33,680 bases of DNA from contig JAAYCJ010000349.1 of NCBI GenBank assembly GCA_012729815.1, positions 1 through 33,680 of the forward strand. Reading direction: 5' to 3'. Source of the DNA: Phycisphaerae bacterium (GTDB lineage: Bacteria; Planctomycetota; Phycisphaerae; JAAYCJ01). The translations under genes and the position numbers were made by a program. Below the pieces are notes generated by a model, which worked only from the letters and a program-made list of their open reading frames with translations, did no database searches and was not told the origin of the DNA. This document shows, piece after piece, positions 6,811 to 16,348 of this stretch; position 1 is the stretch's first letter; each line of letters begins with the position of its first letter.

Positions 6811-9800
6811 TTATCGTTCCAGGCCTGGAATCCATTCGGAGCTCGTCTTCTGGGCCTCGGAGAGCCGATCCTGGACGGTAACGGCCAGGAGGACGGCGAA
6901 GCCGAGATCGTGAGCCGCTGAGAGCGTGACGCGGGCGATGGTCTTTTCCGGCTGCGGATTGATCCAGGCGAAATCGTAGAGGCCGGGTCGCGGCCACTTC
7001 GGTCCGATCCAGGCGATGGCCGGGTGGTATTCCGTCGCAGCGGGATCGACGGGGCACCAGTCCATCACGTCGCGCCCATAGCAGACCTCAGTCCGGGCGT
7101 GAGTACCATCTGAATATTCGATATCGACGTCGAGGATCTTCGTCGTGGCGGGCAAGGTACAGGTCCACATGCTGGTGATCAGCATCCGCATCGCAGCAGC
7201 CTTGGCCTCGACGGAAAGGGTAACACTCGCGGCGCCGCCCTTGTTCTGTGCCTCGGAACGGAATCCGATGCAGCTTTTCCCCGCGTTTGCCGACGGATCG
7301 ATGATCCGGTGCAGGATTCCCTTGAACTTCTGATCACCCAGCGGCAACTCGTGCAGCCCCTGGTTGGGGCCGTTCCATATTCCAGACACAAACCCTTCGT
7401 TGCAGTGTGCCGAGATATCGATCGGGTGAAATCCGAGATCGAGCTCCGGCTCGCTGATCGGCGCGGCGGCTTGGGCGCGAACCTGGAGTCCGAAGTTCGG
7501 CAATACGGCCCGGACGAACTGCATCGCGCGGGTCCGCTCGGAGAACTCGGTGTCCCAGGCGACCTCTTCGATGAACCACGCCCCTTTGCCCGATCGCACG
7601 ACGGCGGCGACGCAGGGTTCCGTCAGACCCTCGATATCGGAGTCGGGTGGACACTCGACCGTGTAGCTTGCCACCCGCGGCGAGACCGGCGGCAGGAATG
7701 CTCCGTCGGGCCAGAAGAGTTCATCGTTGCTGACGCCGGCAAGCGGACCGACGCCGAGAACGTTGATCGGCGACGTGAGCGTCAGGTCCTTCAGCGAGAT
7801 GGGCGCCGGCAACAGCGCGTTGACGCTCTCGACGTGTCCGGGCACGGGTCGATGCAGCCAGATGGTTCCTCCGGCATCGACGTACGCGGTGAGCATGTCC
7901 CTGTTTTTGGTGAGTTCATCCATCGTCCGGTCGTCGGAGTCGACGACGATCACGGCGTAGTCGGAAAGATCGCGGACCTCCTCCAGCCGGTCCGAGAGCA
8001 GGTAGGGCTCGACGCCGAGGGACTGCAGGAAAGACGGAACGGCGCTTCGCGGGTCGGCGAGGACGCCCACCGCCGACCGCGGCCTCTCGCCGCGATACGC
8101 ATCGGCGTACTCCAACAGGTTGGCGAGCAGGATCCCAGCTGCGGGCTGATCGTCGAAAGCCTCTAGAACGGGAAGCTGGACCGCGATGATCAATCCGCGG
8201 CCGTGCGGGATTTCCATGAGAGCGGCCTGCCGCAGTCCGCTCCCGCAGTCGATGATCGTCCGGGCTGAGAAGGCTTTGGGTTTCAGGTAGCTGTAGGCCG
8301 CGGTGATGTGGCTTTCCTGCCAGAATCGCAGCAGCTCATCGTCCAGCCCCGCCAGCAGCGGATGGTCGGGAATTCGCAGGTGAACGATCGTCATCGACGA
8401 ACCGGGGCACGGCGCCTCGAACTGGCTGCCGGGGTTCGCGTCGTCGGCGTACTTCAGAGGCGGCGAGCCCGGAGCGGGCTCAAGCCGTACGGGAAGGAAA
8501 TCCGGCACCTTCGAGCCGCCAAGGACGATCAGGCGTCCTCCGGAACGAAGGAATGCGTCCACCGCGTCGGCATGGCCGCCGAGTCCCTCCTGGTCGCCAC
8601 GGACAACCAGAACGTCAAGATCGGCGAACTCCGGCTGATCGGCGGATATCGCACGGATCGGAACATTCAGCCGACGGAACACCTCGTCGGGCAGGTCCAC
8701 GAGTCCGCACCGGGCCGTCACCTTCGCCTGGGACGACGCGCCGGGGAAGACGATGAAACGCCGTCCGTCGCGGTGCGTGGATTCGCCGTTGGCGAAGGTC
8801 TCCACGACAAAGGTGAATGTCTGCTTCTGATTCACATCGGGCAAGGCGACCTCGATCTGCGTCCGCCTGCTCTCCGCCGGTGAAAGGACCATCTCGAACT
8901 CGCCCTGCCGGACCGGCGATTCTCCTTCTTCCTGAAGCGACCACTTGACGGTAATCGGCTGCTCTTCGAGACTGTCGTTGAGGGTGGTGACGGTTCGCGC
9001 AACCGAGCGGCCGCCAAAGTAGACCGACCGGTACTGATGAATGAAGCTGGCGATCGGGGTGAACATCTCGCGAACCAGCTTGACCTTACCGTTGTTGTCA
9101 TTCAGTTCGTCCAGGACACCGTTGAAGGTCAGGATCGTCCACGGGACTCCAGCCGTCATCCCGTCGATCCGCTGGCCGGGGATGGTGTAACTCCAGATTG
9201 CCATGTGGGCTGGATACAGGTAGCCGGCGACGTAGGCGCGCTTGCCCAGCAGCGGGGCGAAGCCTGCCGGCTCGCCGAAGCAGGAGTCGTATTCGCCAAC
9301 GTAGAGCGGCTTCTTACGATCCCAGAGCCAGTTCTTTTCGCGGTAGCTGTCGATGGGAATCGACAATCGCCGCCCCGTGATGGGAAACAGGCTTTCGTTG
9401 CCGGGAATGCCGGGATAGTGAAGATTGTAGATGTCGGCTACTTCATAGAACACCGGTCCCGACCCTTCGTACATGATCGGACGCGACGGGTCGAGCCGCT
9501 TGACGAGACGGCCAAGCGATCTCATTTCTTTGACAATCGTTTCCACCGTTTCGGGTGTATATCCGAACGGCGAGCGTGGAGCGTCCGCAGCCGGCAGGTG
9601 GTAGCCCAGTTCGTTCTCCATGCTCCGGATGACGAGGCTGGCATGGTTGAATTCACGATGGACCCATCTCGGGTAGAACTCGCGGAAGTTGGTCCACGTC
9701 CGCTGATCGTCCAGCTTCATCTTTCCGGGCAGCGTGGCCATCCAGGCTTCGGAGGCGATCATCAGCCCGATCTCATCGGCCTGATCGAACATGAGGATCG

Positions 9801-11841
9801 GGTACGGCTCGGTGTGGTAGCGAACGAGCGTGACGTTGACGTTGAAGAAGGAACGAAGGAACTTCTTGGTGGCGTACCAGCGGTCGATCCGCGATTTCTC
9901 GTCGTAGTGTACGATGCCGGGATAGTCGTGGGGAATCCCCGCTGCGGCCCCGGGACGGATGGCGGTTTCGTTGATCCGGAACACCGGGCCGTCGGCCCGA
10001 AATTCGCGGAACCCGAAGCGGACGTCGTGGCAATCCGCGGCTGCGCCGTCGACCGTGATCTGCGTCCGCAATCGGTACAGATAGGGTTTCTTTGGCCACC
10101 AGAGGCGGATCTTGCCTAGATCCACGGGAATGACCGTTTCGGATTCGTTCATTCCCGGTTCGATCGCGACAGTCCGCGGAGGCGACGCGATGACGGTTTC
10201 GGTCCCGTCGATAACTTGGTGTCTGATGAGGACCGTCCGAGCGACCTTCGAATCGCTTCTGATGCTCGTCGCGACCTTCAGCTCCGAATTGCGGACCGAC
10301 GGAGTGACGCGACATGAGTCTACCGCCAGGTCCTGCGTGGCCACAACATAGATCGGATCACCGATCCCCGCCGCCCCGAGACTACACGTGCACGGACGGA
10401 TGAACGGCATGCCGGGAACCTCCCGGCCCTGGAGCCAGGCCCGCGACCAGACGGGCAGCAGACTTTCGAGGAGTTCCGGAGCGGCGCAGCTTACCCAGTC
10501 GGTGACCGCGATCAGGAGTTCGTTGGATTGGCCGGGCTTCGCCGCCGGGGTCAGATCGACGTGCAGCGGCATCTGGTCGGTGTGGGACGAAACAAGAAGC
10601 TCGCGGTTGAGAAACACGTCTGCCCGGAATCGCACGCCGCCGAGTTGCAGTTCGATTCGCTTGCCGCGCATCGGCTCGGGAATCGTGAACGTCTTGCGGA
10701 ACCAACGGGTGTGGACGCCCTGCCAGGTCTCCCAGCGATACGGCAACTCACATGGCGCCCACTCGCCCCCTTCGGGCGGAAGGATGTTCATTGGATCGCC
10801 GTCGGCCATCTCCCACTGGCCGTTGAGGCTCATTCGCAGCCGCGGACCGGTCAGGACGTCGACAAAGACGATTTGCTCGTCGTCGATGGCCAGCGGAGCC
10901 TGCTTGCCTTCGGCGGCGTCGACCCGCACCTTCACGTATGGCCCGGCGTTGTCGGTAACCACGTCGAGGGTCAGTTCCCTCTTCTGCGAAGCCGCGAGAA
11001 CGCTATCCACGCTCTCCTCAGCCAGGACGTTTTGGTAGTAGTCGATCACCGTCACCTTGCCCGACAGCATCTGGTCCAAGCCGCTGTCATTCGAGAAAGT
11101 CACCGTGACCGGCAGGACGGTCCGGCCGTCCTTTACGCCTGCCGGCCCGTGAGTAACGCCGTAAGCAATGGCGCGTTCCGCGGGCCCGAGCAGCGACGCC
11201 TTCGAAATGCGCAGCTCGTCGACGCACACGTCGCCGGCCTGCGGACACAGGATAAGCCGCTTGCCGGGATCGGCCACCGGTTCCCACTGGCCCGTCTTGG
11301 CGGTGACCCGCGCACCATCGATGAACAGCACGAGCCCCTGTCGGTGGTCCCACGCGCAGGCGACGTGATGCCAGTTCGTGTCGGTTGGGTACGGGAAGAT
11401 CAGGTAGGCGTCGTGGAGGTTGGCGAAATTGTGCAGGTCGAACCGCAGATGGCCGCGATCCTGCCAGCGCCAGTACCAGATGCGGACATTCCCCTTCTGG
11501 CCGTGGCCGACGTCGTTGGCCACCAGCGTGTGATCCTCGGAAAACCACTGTGGGTCATTGACCCTGACCCAGAATTCGACCGTGCCGGAATTCACATCGA
11601 ACCCAGCGTCGGAAGCCAGGCTCAGGCCATCCGGGCCAACCACGACCGCCTGGCCGAACCGTCCAGGTACGAAGGTCACGTCGCCCTGACACTCAGGCGG
11701 AAGCGAGTCCTCGAAGCCAGCCAGGAACGTCGTGTATTCATCCGACCGCTGAGCTGAGGACGAGTTGATCCTCTGCCCGCAGGCGATGCCAAAGGACGCT
11801 ACCACGGCCAGACACGTTAAGATGAGCACGCTGAATTTCAT
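6811..11841 (-). CDS. Large secreted multidomain GH2 glycoside hydrolase
   Basis: This 1676-aa protein starts with an export signal (hydrophobic 4-19, then FGIAC at 17-21, an imperfect lipobox). A LamG/concanavalin-like domain covers about 40-225 (VEFWVRV, WHHVACAWD, LFIDGARV). A GH2 beta-galactosidase core covers about 330-960. It has a jelly-roll with LNGQWEM and WFRKTF, a TIM barrel with the Asn-Glu acid/base pair N743-E744 in SMENELG, and a candidate nucleophile E850 in PLYVGEYDS. Residues 1030-1340 look like two beta-galactosidase-type or amidotransferase-fold domains (LDVLVVRGDQ, GGRLIVLGG, YAVIVVDSDD). The C-terminal 250 residues resemble carbohydrate-binding modules. It is the third gene of a unit with a regulator and a prepilin-like protein. 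The substrate is unknown; beta-linked galactosides or glucuronides are typical for GH2. Confidence 0.82.
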   Translation of the reverse strand: MKFSVLILTCLAVVASFGIACGQRINSSSAQRSDEYTTFLAGFEDSLPPECQGDVTFVPGRFGQAVVVGPDGLSLASDAGFDVNSGTVEFWVRVNDPQWFSEDHTLVANDVGHGQKGNVRIWYWRWQDRGHLRFDLHNFANLHDAYLIFPYPTDTNWHHVACAWDHRQGLVLFIDGARVTAKTGQWEPVADPGKRLILCPQAGDVCVDELRISKASLLGPAERAIAYGVTHGPAGVKDGRTVLPVTVTFSNDSGLDQMLSGKVTVIDYYQNVLAEESVDSVLAASQKRELTLDVVTDNAGPYVKVRVDAAEGKQAPLAIDDEQIVFVDVLTGPRLRMSLNGQWEMADGDPMNILPPEGGEWAPCELPYRWETWQGVHTRWFRKTFTIPEPMRGKRIELQLGGVRFRADVFLNRELLVSSHTDQMPLHVDLTPAAKPGQSNELLIAVTDWVSCAAPELLESLLPVWSRAWLQGREVPGMPFIRPCTCSLGAAGIGDPIYVVATQDLAVDSCRVTPSVRNSELKVATSIRSDSKVARTVLIRHQVIDGTETVIASPPRTVAIEPGMNESETVIPVDLGKIRLWWPKKPYLYRLRTQITVDGAAADCHDVRFGFREFRADGPVFRINETAIRPGAAAGIPHDYPGIVHYDEKSRIDRWYATKKFLRSFFNVNVTLVRYHTEPYPILMFDQADEIGLMIASEAWMATLPGKMKLDDQRTWTNFREFYPRWVHREFNHASLVIRSMENELGYHLPAADAPRSPFGYTPETVETIVKEMRSLGRLVKRLDPSRPIMYEGSGPVFYEVADIYNLHYPGIPGNESLFPITGRRLSIPIDSYREKNWLWDRKKPLYVGEYDSCFGEPAGFAPLLGKRAYVAGYLYPAHMAIWSYTIPGQRIDGMTAGVPWTILTFNGVLDELNDNNGKVKLVREMFTPIASFIHQYRSVYFGGRSVARTVTTLNDSLEEQPITVKWSLQEEGESPVRQGEFEMVLSPAESRRTQIEVALPDVNQKQTFTFVVETFANGESTHRDGRRFIVFPGASSQAKVTARCGLVDLPDEVFRRLNVPIRAISADQPEFADLDVLVVRGDQEGLGGHADAVDAFLRSGGRLIVLGGSKVPDFLPVRLEPAPGSPPLKYADDANPGSQFEAPCPGSSMTIVHLRIPDHPLLAGLDDELLRFWQESHITAAYSYLKPKAFSARTIIDCGSGLRQAALMEIPHGRGLIIAVQLPVLEAFDDQPAAGILLANLLEYADAYRGERPRSAVGVLADPRSAVPSFLQSLGVEPYLLSDRLEEVRDLSDYAVIVVDSDDRTMDELTKNRDMLTAYVDAGGTIWLHRPVPGHVESVNALLPAPISLKDLTLTSPINVLGVGPLAGVSNDELFWPDGAFLPPVSPRVASYTVECPPDSDIEGLTEPCVAAVVRSGKGAWFIEEVAWDTEFSERTRAMQFVRAVLPNFGLQVRAQAAAPISEPELDLGFHPIDISAHCNEGFVSGIWNGPNQGLHELPLGDQKFKGILHRIIDPSANAGKSCIGFRSEAQNKGGAASVTLSVEAKAAAMRMLITSMWTCTLPATTKILDVDIEYSDGTHARTEVCYGRDVMDWCPVDPAATEYHPAIAWIGPKWPRPGLYDFAWINPQPEKTIARVTLSAAHDLGFAVLLAVTVQDRLSEAQKTSSEWIPGLER

Positions 11842-11865
11842 GGACGCCTCTACATCAGATCGAAC

Positions 11866-12513
11866 TCAGTAGTACACGACCCAGTAGCGAAGAAAGATGG
11901 GGTAATCGTCCGGGTTGGGCAACGGTCCCCAGGGGGCGGACTCGCTGAACCCGGTATGGGCTTTCCACTCGGCATGGCCGTCGAAGAAGAGAAAGGTGCC
12001 CGACCCGCGATGCATGGGCGGATTGACGTCGGTCTGGCCGAATGAGCAGTCGGACAGTCCCGAACCGAAGACGTGGGCCCGCTCGGCCAGCGTAATGGCG
12101 AAGGCGGTCTCGGCGCGGATGCGACGGGTATCGCCGTTGAGGCAGCCGGGCGCGGATGAACCCCACATGAACCCGTTCGGGCCATACGAGGCGTTCAGAA
12201 CCTGGAGATTCGGACACGTGACGATCCTGTCCTTGATCGTATAGCCCAGATCCCGCAATACGTCTTCCCATCGCGGGCAGTCGGGCGGCAGGAAATCGTG
12301 GTAATCGTCGCGATAGGTGGTCAGGATGATAGACCACTGGCGGAGATTGCTCAGACACACGGCCTCTCTCGCCTGTTCGCGTGCGGCGCTCAGGGCTGGA
12401 AGCAGGATGGCGACCAGAACGGCGATGATGGCCACGACGACCAGAAGCTCGATGAGGGTAAAACCGCAAGCTCGCATTCGACGACTGCCGGCAATTCCGC
12501 CCGTCATTGACAT
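11866..12513 (-). CDS. Prepilin-like protein with H-X9-DG motif
   Basis: The 215-aa protein has a 17-residue leader ending RRMRACG, followed by [20 protein letters not shown]. This is a canonical type IV prepilin/type II pseudopilin N-terminus with Glu at position +5 of the mature chain. Near the C-terminus [12 protein letters not shown] fits the H-X9-DG signature of planctomycete prepilin-like proteins exactly. It should be processed by a prepilin peptidase and anchored in the membrane. The chosen ATG lies one base after the regulator stop (TGA-G-ATG) with AGGAGGA five bases upstream; an ATG at 12537 is also in frame. The gene sits between the regulator and the GH2 enzyme, 24 bases before the latter. 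A role in displaying or exporting surface hydrolases is inference. Confidence 0.88.
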   Translation of the reverse strand: MSMTGGIAGSRRMRACGFTLIELLVVVAIIAVLVAILLPALSAAREQAREAVCLSNLRQWSIILTTYRDDYHDFLPPDCPRWEDVLRDLGYTIKDRIVTCPNLQVLNASYGPNGFMWGSSAPGCLNGDTRRIRAETAFAITLAERAHVFGSGLSDCSFGQTDVNPPMHRGSGTFLFFDGHAEWKAHTGFSESAPWGPLPNPDDYPIFLRYWVVYY

Positions 12514-12514
12514 C

Positions 12515-13699
12515 TCATTCCTCCTCAACCGCCTCATCGCGGTGTTCCTGGACGCGTTCGACGATTTCGTTCAGCCGGTCGCCCGCGCGATCCCTGGCTC
12601 CGCAGGACTCGCGAACGACCAGGACCTGTCTGGCCCGCCCCTCGGCTTGGGCCGAACCGCCCGCGGCCAGGGCCTCAGCATGCCTGAGCATGCCGTCAGC
12701 GACGTAGTCGTAATCGAACTGAATGGTCGTCAGGGGCGGGTCGGCTGCGTGGGCCATCGGGATGTTCTTAAAGCCCATCAGGGCGACGTCCTCGGGAATT
12801 CGCAGTCCGCGCTTGTGCACCGCGGTCATCAGCCGCAAGGCGTCCTCATCGCCAAGGCACACCACCGCCAGGTCGCTCGCCATGCCGGACCATCGATCCA
12901 CCACCGCATCCACTTCCTCGGCCCGATGGCCCGCCAGAGCAATGTGCGTGGCCAACCCATGCCGCGATGCGAATCGCGAATACGCCAGAATCCGTCGCTG
13001 AAGGTCCGCTTCCTGCGTGTCCCATCCGAAGAAGGCGATATTGCCGTACCCCAACGCCCGGAAGTAGCAGCAAGCCATCTCCACCGCTTCGAAGCTCGCC
13101 CGGCCGAAGATCTCCGGTTTCTCAAAGCAGTGTCTCTCGAGACCGGCCACGGGCCCCGGCAGAACGAGCGGGCCTCCGACCGCCTGAACGAACCGCCACA
13201 ACCGCTCCGAAGGCGTGATGCGGGGAACCCAGGGCAGTATCAGGGCGAAACACCCCCGGGCCATCAGCTCCCGGCCGGCCTCCTCGGCGCCCAAATCAAG
13301 ATCGCCGATCGTGCGGATCAGCAGCTTCATCTCCCGGCGCTCAGCCTGAACGTGAAGATGATGCAGCAGTTCGGTCTGGAAGTTGTCCGGACCCGACGGG
13401 CAGATCAAGCCAACGGGATGACCCGTGCGGACCTCCGTCGCCCGTTCGGCCCTCCCAGTGCTGCGAGGCCCCCCTGCCGTCTCCCGGACAAAAGTCCCTG
13501 AACCGATGCGCCGCTCAATCTGCCGTTCCTGTTCGAGAAGGAGCAGCCCCCGGCGAACGCTGTGGTGGCTGCAGCCCAGGCGGCTGACCAGTTCCCGCTC
13601 CGACGGCAGCCTGTCGCCAGGGACAAGTCCTTGCGCCGCAATGATTTCCGTCAACGCGGCCTTGACCTTCTCATAGATGAAGGGACCGGATCTCGCCAT
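12515..13699 (-). CDS. GntR-type wHTH fused to LacI-like sensor, transcriptional regulator
   Basis: This 394-aa regulator has a GntR winged helix at residues 5-72 ([15 protein letters not shown], then [12 protein letters not shown] and GSGTFV). From about 95 to 370 it has a periplasmic-binding-protein/LacI-like sensor ([63 protein letters not shown]). This AraR-like architecture usually binds a sugar effector. GGAGG abuts the ATG and a second GGAGG lies 12 bases upstream. A consensus-like promoter and a 26-bp palindrome lie directly in front, so it probably represses its own operon, including the GH2 gene, until sugar binds. Its stop is separated by one base from the prepilin start. Confidence 0.9.
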   Translation of the reverse strand: MARSGPFIYEKVKAALTEIIAAQGLVPGDRLPSERELVSRLGCSHHSVRRGLLLLEQERQIERRIGSGTFVRETAGGPRSTGRAERATEVRTGHPVGLICPSGPDNFQTELLHHLHVQAERREMKLLIRTIGDLDLGAEEAGRELMARGCFALILPWVPRITPSERLWRFVQAVGGPLVLPGPVAGLERHCFEKPEIFGRASFEAVEMACCYFRALGYGNIAFFGWDTQEADLQRRILAYSRFASRHGLATHIALAGHRAEEVDAVVDRWSGMASDLAVVCLGDEDALRLMTAVHKRGLRIPEDVALMGFKNIPMAHAADPPLTTIQFDYDYVADGMLRHAEALAAGGSAQAEGRARQVLVVRESCGARDRAGDRLNEIVERVQEHRDEAVEEE

Positions 13700-13740
13700 C
13701 CTCCGTCATACCTCCAGAAACGCCAGTGGATAATAGCATA

Positions 13741-13766
13741 ACACTACCATAGCGCTTTGCTAGTGT
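13741..13766. promoter_or_regulatory. 26-bp palindromic operator of the GntR/LacI-type regulator
   Basis: The palindrome has outer arms ACACTA and TAGTGT, inner CA/TG pairs and a central AGCGCT, all centred at 13753.5. Eleven of 13 half-site positions pair. It overlaps the -10 box and expected start site of the regulator promoter, the classical position for a repressor. The assignment to this regulator is inferred from proximity. Confidence 0.65.
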
Positions 13767-13790
13767 ACCGGCGCGATCCACCCCTGTCAA
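13762..13790 (-). promoter_or_regulatory. Sigma70-like promoter of the regulator-prepilin-GH2 unit
   Basis: On the minus strand TTGACA (13790-13785) is followed after exactly 17 bases by TACACT (13767-13762). The -35 is perfect and the -10 matches four of six positions. The start codon of the regulator is 62 bases downstream of the -10, leaving an untranslated leader of roughly 55 bases. Confidence 0.65.
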
Positions 13791-13828
13791 GCAGATTTCT
13801 GCGGATAGGCGGGTGGAACGGTATGCGG

Positions 13829-13853
13829 ACTGGCCGATCAGGGATCAGCCAGT
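13829..13853 (-). terminator. Hairpin at the end of the ten-gene operon, no T-run
   Basis: ACTGGC and GATC pair with GATC and GCCAGT around an AGG loop, with one C/A mismatch. The structure spans the stop codon of the ThDP enzyme. No T-tract follows on the minus strand, so intrinsic termination is uncertain. It could also stabilise the 3' end of the long transcript. Confidence 0.3.
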
Positions 13854-15454
13854 TCCACCGTCAGTTCAATCAGGCAGATCCCTTTGCCGCCGACGGTGGA
13901 GGTCAGTGCATTTTCGAAGGCCTCCAATTCATCGGCGCGGAGGTAGTCGATGCCGTAGGCGTCAGCGAGTTTGTGGAAATCCGGGTTGACCAGATCGACG
14001 CCGAACCGTCGGCCCGCGAAGTTGCGGTCCTGGTTGGCGCGAATCGCCCCGAACACCCGGTTGTTGCACAGGACGACGGTCAGCGGCGTATTCTCCTGGA
14101 CCGCGACGGCCAGTTCCGTGGCGGTGAACTGGAAGCCGCCGTCGCCGATGACGCAGACGACCGGCCGGTCGGGACAGGCGATCCTGGCCCCGATCGCCTG
14201 CGGCAGCGATCCGCCGAGGCCGCCGTAGCCCATCGGGAACAGGAAACTGCGCGGGCGGTTGACGGGCATACAGCGGTAGATCCAGTAGCCGAGGCTGCAG
14301 CGGTCGGCGGCGATCACCGCCTCATCCGGGACAACGGCTCGGAAGACATCGAGCACCTTCATCTCGGTCGGGCCCTGAGCCCGCCGCTTGGCCAGGCGCG
14401 CCGCCTCCGCCCGTTTCGCGCGAGCAGACCATTCGGAATTGGCGACCCCCCTATTCGGCAGCGACTCGAGGATGGCCTGCAAAGCGGCTTTGGCGTCGGC
14501 GACGATGGCGACGTCGGGCGGGTACGACCGGCCGATCTCTTGCGGGTCGATATCGACGTGGATCAGTTTCTCGCCGAACCGGGTTTCCCAGGCGGCGGTG
14601 TCCTCCTGCTTGAACATCGTGCCGACGGCCAGCACCACGTCGGCCTCGGCGACCAGGTCGTTGACCTCGGTCATCAACGCGCCGTCGGCGAGGATGACGT
14701 TGGCGGCGGCACAAGGCACGATGCCGCGAGCAAGGATGGTGGGAATCACGATCGCGCCGATACGTTCGGCAAGCTGAACAAGTTCGGCGCCGGCATCGCT
14801 GGCCACCGTCCCGGTACCGGCCCAGATGACCGGGCGTTTGGCCTCGGCGAGCAGCCTGACGGCCGCCTCGACGGCTGACGCATCAGGGGCCAAACGTTCA
14901 GCCGGTTTTGGGTCCGGGATCGCCACCTCGGCCTCAGCGGCGAGAAGATCGCACGGAATCTCACAGAAGGCTCCGCCCGGCCGACCGGTCCGCAGGGCGA
15001 GCATCAACTCCGCGATAATCCGCGGAATCTCCTGCACGCTGCCCGCGCGTCGGACGTGGCGGCACACCGGCCGCATGATCTGGATGGCCTCGCCGCAATC
15101 GTGCAGGCCGCCGCGATTCCGGCCGACCAGGTCCGACCGGACGGTCGAGGCGACGGCCAGGACGGCTGAGGTGTCGGTGGTGGCCTGGCCCATGCCGCAG
15201 GCGATGTTGGCCACCGCCGGGCCGCTGGTGGTGGTCAGGACGCCGACCTTGCCGGAGGCGCGGTAGTAGCCATCGGCCATGAACGCCAGCCCCTGTTCGT
15301 GTCGGCCGAGCACGTGGCGAATCCTCTTCTGCCGAGCGAGGGCGTCGTAGACGGGCAGGCTGTGCCCGCCGGGAATGCCGAAGATCACCTCAACGCCGTG
15401 CGCAGCCAGACTCGCCGCCACCGCGTCGCCACCGGTCATTCGTTGCATGGTCAC
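13838..15454 (-). CDS. ThDP-dependent enzyme, acetolactate-synthase-like
   Basis: This 538-aa protein has the three-domain layout of the acetolactate synthase/benzoylformate decarboxylase family. The PYR domain carries the cofactor-activating Glu (E53 in GRHEQG). The central domain has the WAGTGTVAS and LIHVDIDPQEIGR segments. The PP domain has the ThDP motif from GDG (437-439) to NN (464-465). No regulatory subunit gene is nearby, which argues against a biosynthetic IlvB role. In a catabolic operon, a 2-keto-acid decarboxylase, carboligase or ring-opening hydrolase function is more likely, but the substrate is unknown. It starts at GTG inside a GTGA overlap with the iron-sulfur gene, with AAGGAG seven bases upstream. 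It is the last gene of the operon. Confidence 0.82.
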   Translation of the reverse strand: MTMQRMTGGDAVAASLAAHGVEVIFGIPGGHSLPVYDALARQKRIRHVLGRHEQGLAFMADGYYRASGKVGVLTTTSGPAVANIACGMGQATTDTSAVLAVASTVRSDLVGRNRGGLHDCGEAIQIMRPVCRHVRRAGSVQEIPRIIAELMLALRTGRPGGAFCEIPCDLLAAEAEVAIPDPKPAERLAPDASAVEAAVRLLAEAKRPVIWAGTGTVASDAGAELVQLAERIGAIVIPTILARGIVPCAAANVILADGALMTEVNDLVAEADVVLAVGTMFKQEDTAAWETRFGEKLIHVDIDPQEIGRSYPPDVAIVADAKAALQAILESLPNRGVANSEWSARAKRAEAARLAKRRAQGPTEMKVLDVFRAVVPDEAVIAADRCSLGYWIYRCMPVNRPRSFLFPMGYGGLGGSLPQAIGARIACPDRPVVCVIGDGGFQFTATELAVAVQENTPLTVVLCNNRVFGAIRANQDRNFAGRRFGVDLVNPDFHKLADAYGIDYLRADELEAFENALTSTVGGKGICLIELTVELADP

Positions 15455-16332
15455 TGTTTTGCTCCTTCAGGAAAGTTGCCGCTGGGCTTTCTCAGCCGTC
15501 CAAGCGGGCAACTGGTCATGCACTCGCGGCCGCACTGTTCGCCCCACGCGCTGGCTTTGTAGTAGTTCCGGCAGGCGTCCTTGTTGAACGCAGCCAACTT
15601 GTGGTCCGTCGCGCCAACTCTTAACTCGTGGCTTTCGCCGAAGGCGTGGGCTGGACAGCTACGCAGGCACAACGAACACTTCTCTCCGAGGCAGACTGAC
15701 TTCGTCAGCATCGCGTCGACCACCAGCGGCGCAGCGGTGATGACCGAGACGAGCCGTTGGCGAGGACCGTACTGCGGCGTCAGAAACAGGTTGTTAAGGC
15801 CAAACGTTCCCAGCCCCGCGGTGACGGCGGCATGGCGATGCGAAAACGGGGCGAATGCCTTCGGAGGATAGGGGAAATCCCACTGCACGTTGCCGGGCCA
15901 CGAGAGGGTCTGGCCGTACGTGGTGGGAAGATAGGCTGAGACGTGGCCCGCGCGTTCGAGAAACATGGCTGCATGCATGCTGAGGGCCTGGAGCTCGTTG
16001 TTGATGACCTCATAGGAGCACCGCCGTTCGACGTGCTTGCGGATCACGGTGCGAGGGCGCCACGTCTGCTGTTGCCCCGATTCGTCGGTGTAGACGTCCT
16101 CCTCTTTGATGATCTGGGACTCGGCCATGAAGTTGTTCCATCGCATCAAGCCCGAGACGATCGGCAGCGCGACGACCACGACGGAGCGGGCCTCGGGCAC
16201 AAAGTCCTTCGGCTGGTGCCCGGGCGGCGCGTCCTCGAATCGATCCACCGAGGCGACGCCGACGAGGGCGGCTTGGCGGCTCAGGTCGCGAATGTGATTC
16301 TTCAGAGCATCCGTCAGTTTCTGATCGTTCAT
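15451..16332 (-). CDS. QueG/reductase-like double [4Fe-4S] protein
   Basis: The 293-aa protein resembles the ferredoxin-type half of epoxyqueuosine reductase and reductive dehalogenases. It has the segment AAVTAGLGTFGLNNLFLTPQ, then a cluster motif CLGEKCSLCLRSCP (C-x4-C-x2-C-x3-CP) and a second motif CGRECMTSCPLG near the C-terminus, so two [4Fe-4S] clusters are likely. It is shorter than QueG, and no HEAT-repeat tail is visible. Placement inside a catabolic operon suggests electron delivery or reductive activation, not tRNA modification. It also lies beside a URO-D protein, a superfamily that includes corrinoid methyltransferases; a link to cobalamin is only an inference. The ATG at 16332 lies 16 bases after the preceding stop and is preferred to the upstream start at 16374. 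Confidence 0.75.
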   Translation of the reverse strand: MNDQKLTDALKNHIRDLSRQAALVGVASVDRFEDAPPGHQPKDFVPEARSVVVVALPIVSGLMRWNNFMAESQIIKEEDVYTDESGQQQTWRPRTVIRKHVERRCSYEVINNELQALSMHAAMFLERAGHVSAYLPTTYGQTLSWPGNVQWDFPYPPKAFAPFSHRHAAVTAGLGTFGLNNLFLTPQYGPRQRLVSVITAAPLVVDAMLTKSVCLGEKCSLCLRSCPAHAFGESHELRVGATDHKLAAFNKDACRNYYKASAWGEQCGRECMTSCPLGRLRKPSGNFPEGAKQ

Positions 16333-16348
16333 CGCTTTAAGCCTGTTT

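Noticed and set aside
10528-11757. 409-codon plus-strand frame inside the GH2 gene
   Set aside because: GH2 and LamG motifs are on the minus strand; the plus frame shows no family features and is a GC-rich shadow.
15451-16332. Annotation as queuosine biosynthesis QueG
   Set aside because: It is shorter than QueG, with no visible HEAT tail, and located in a catabolic operon; kept as QueG-like only.
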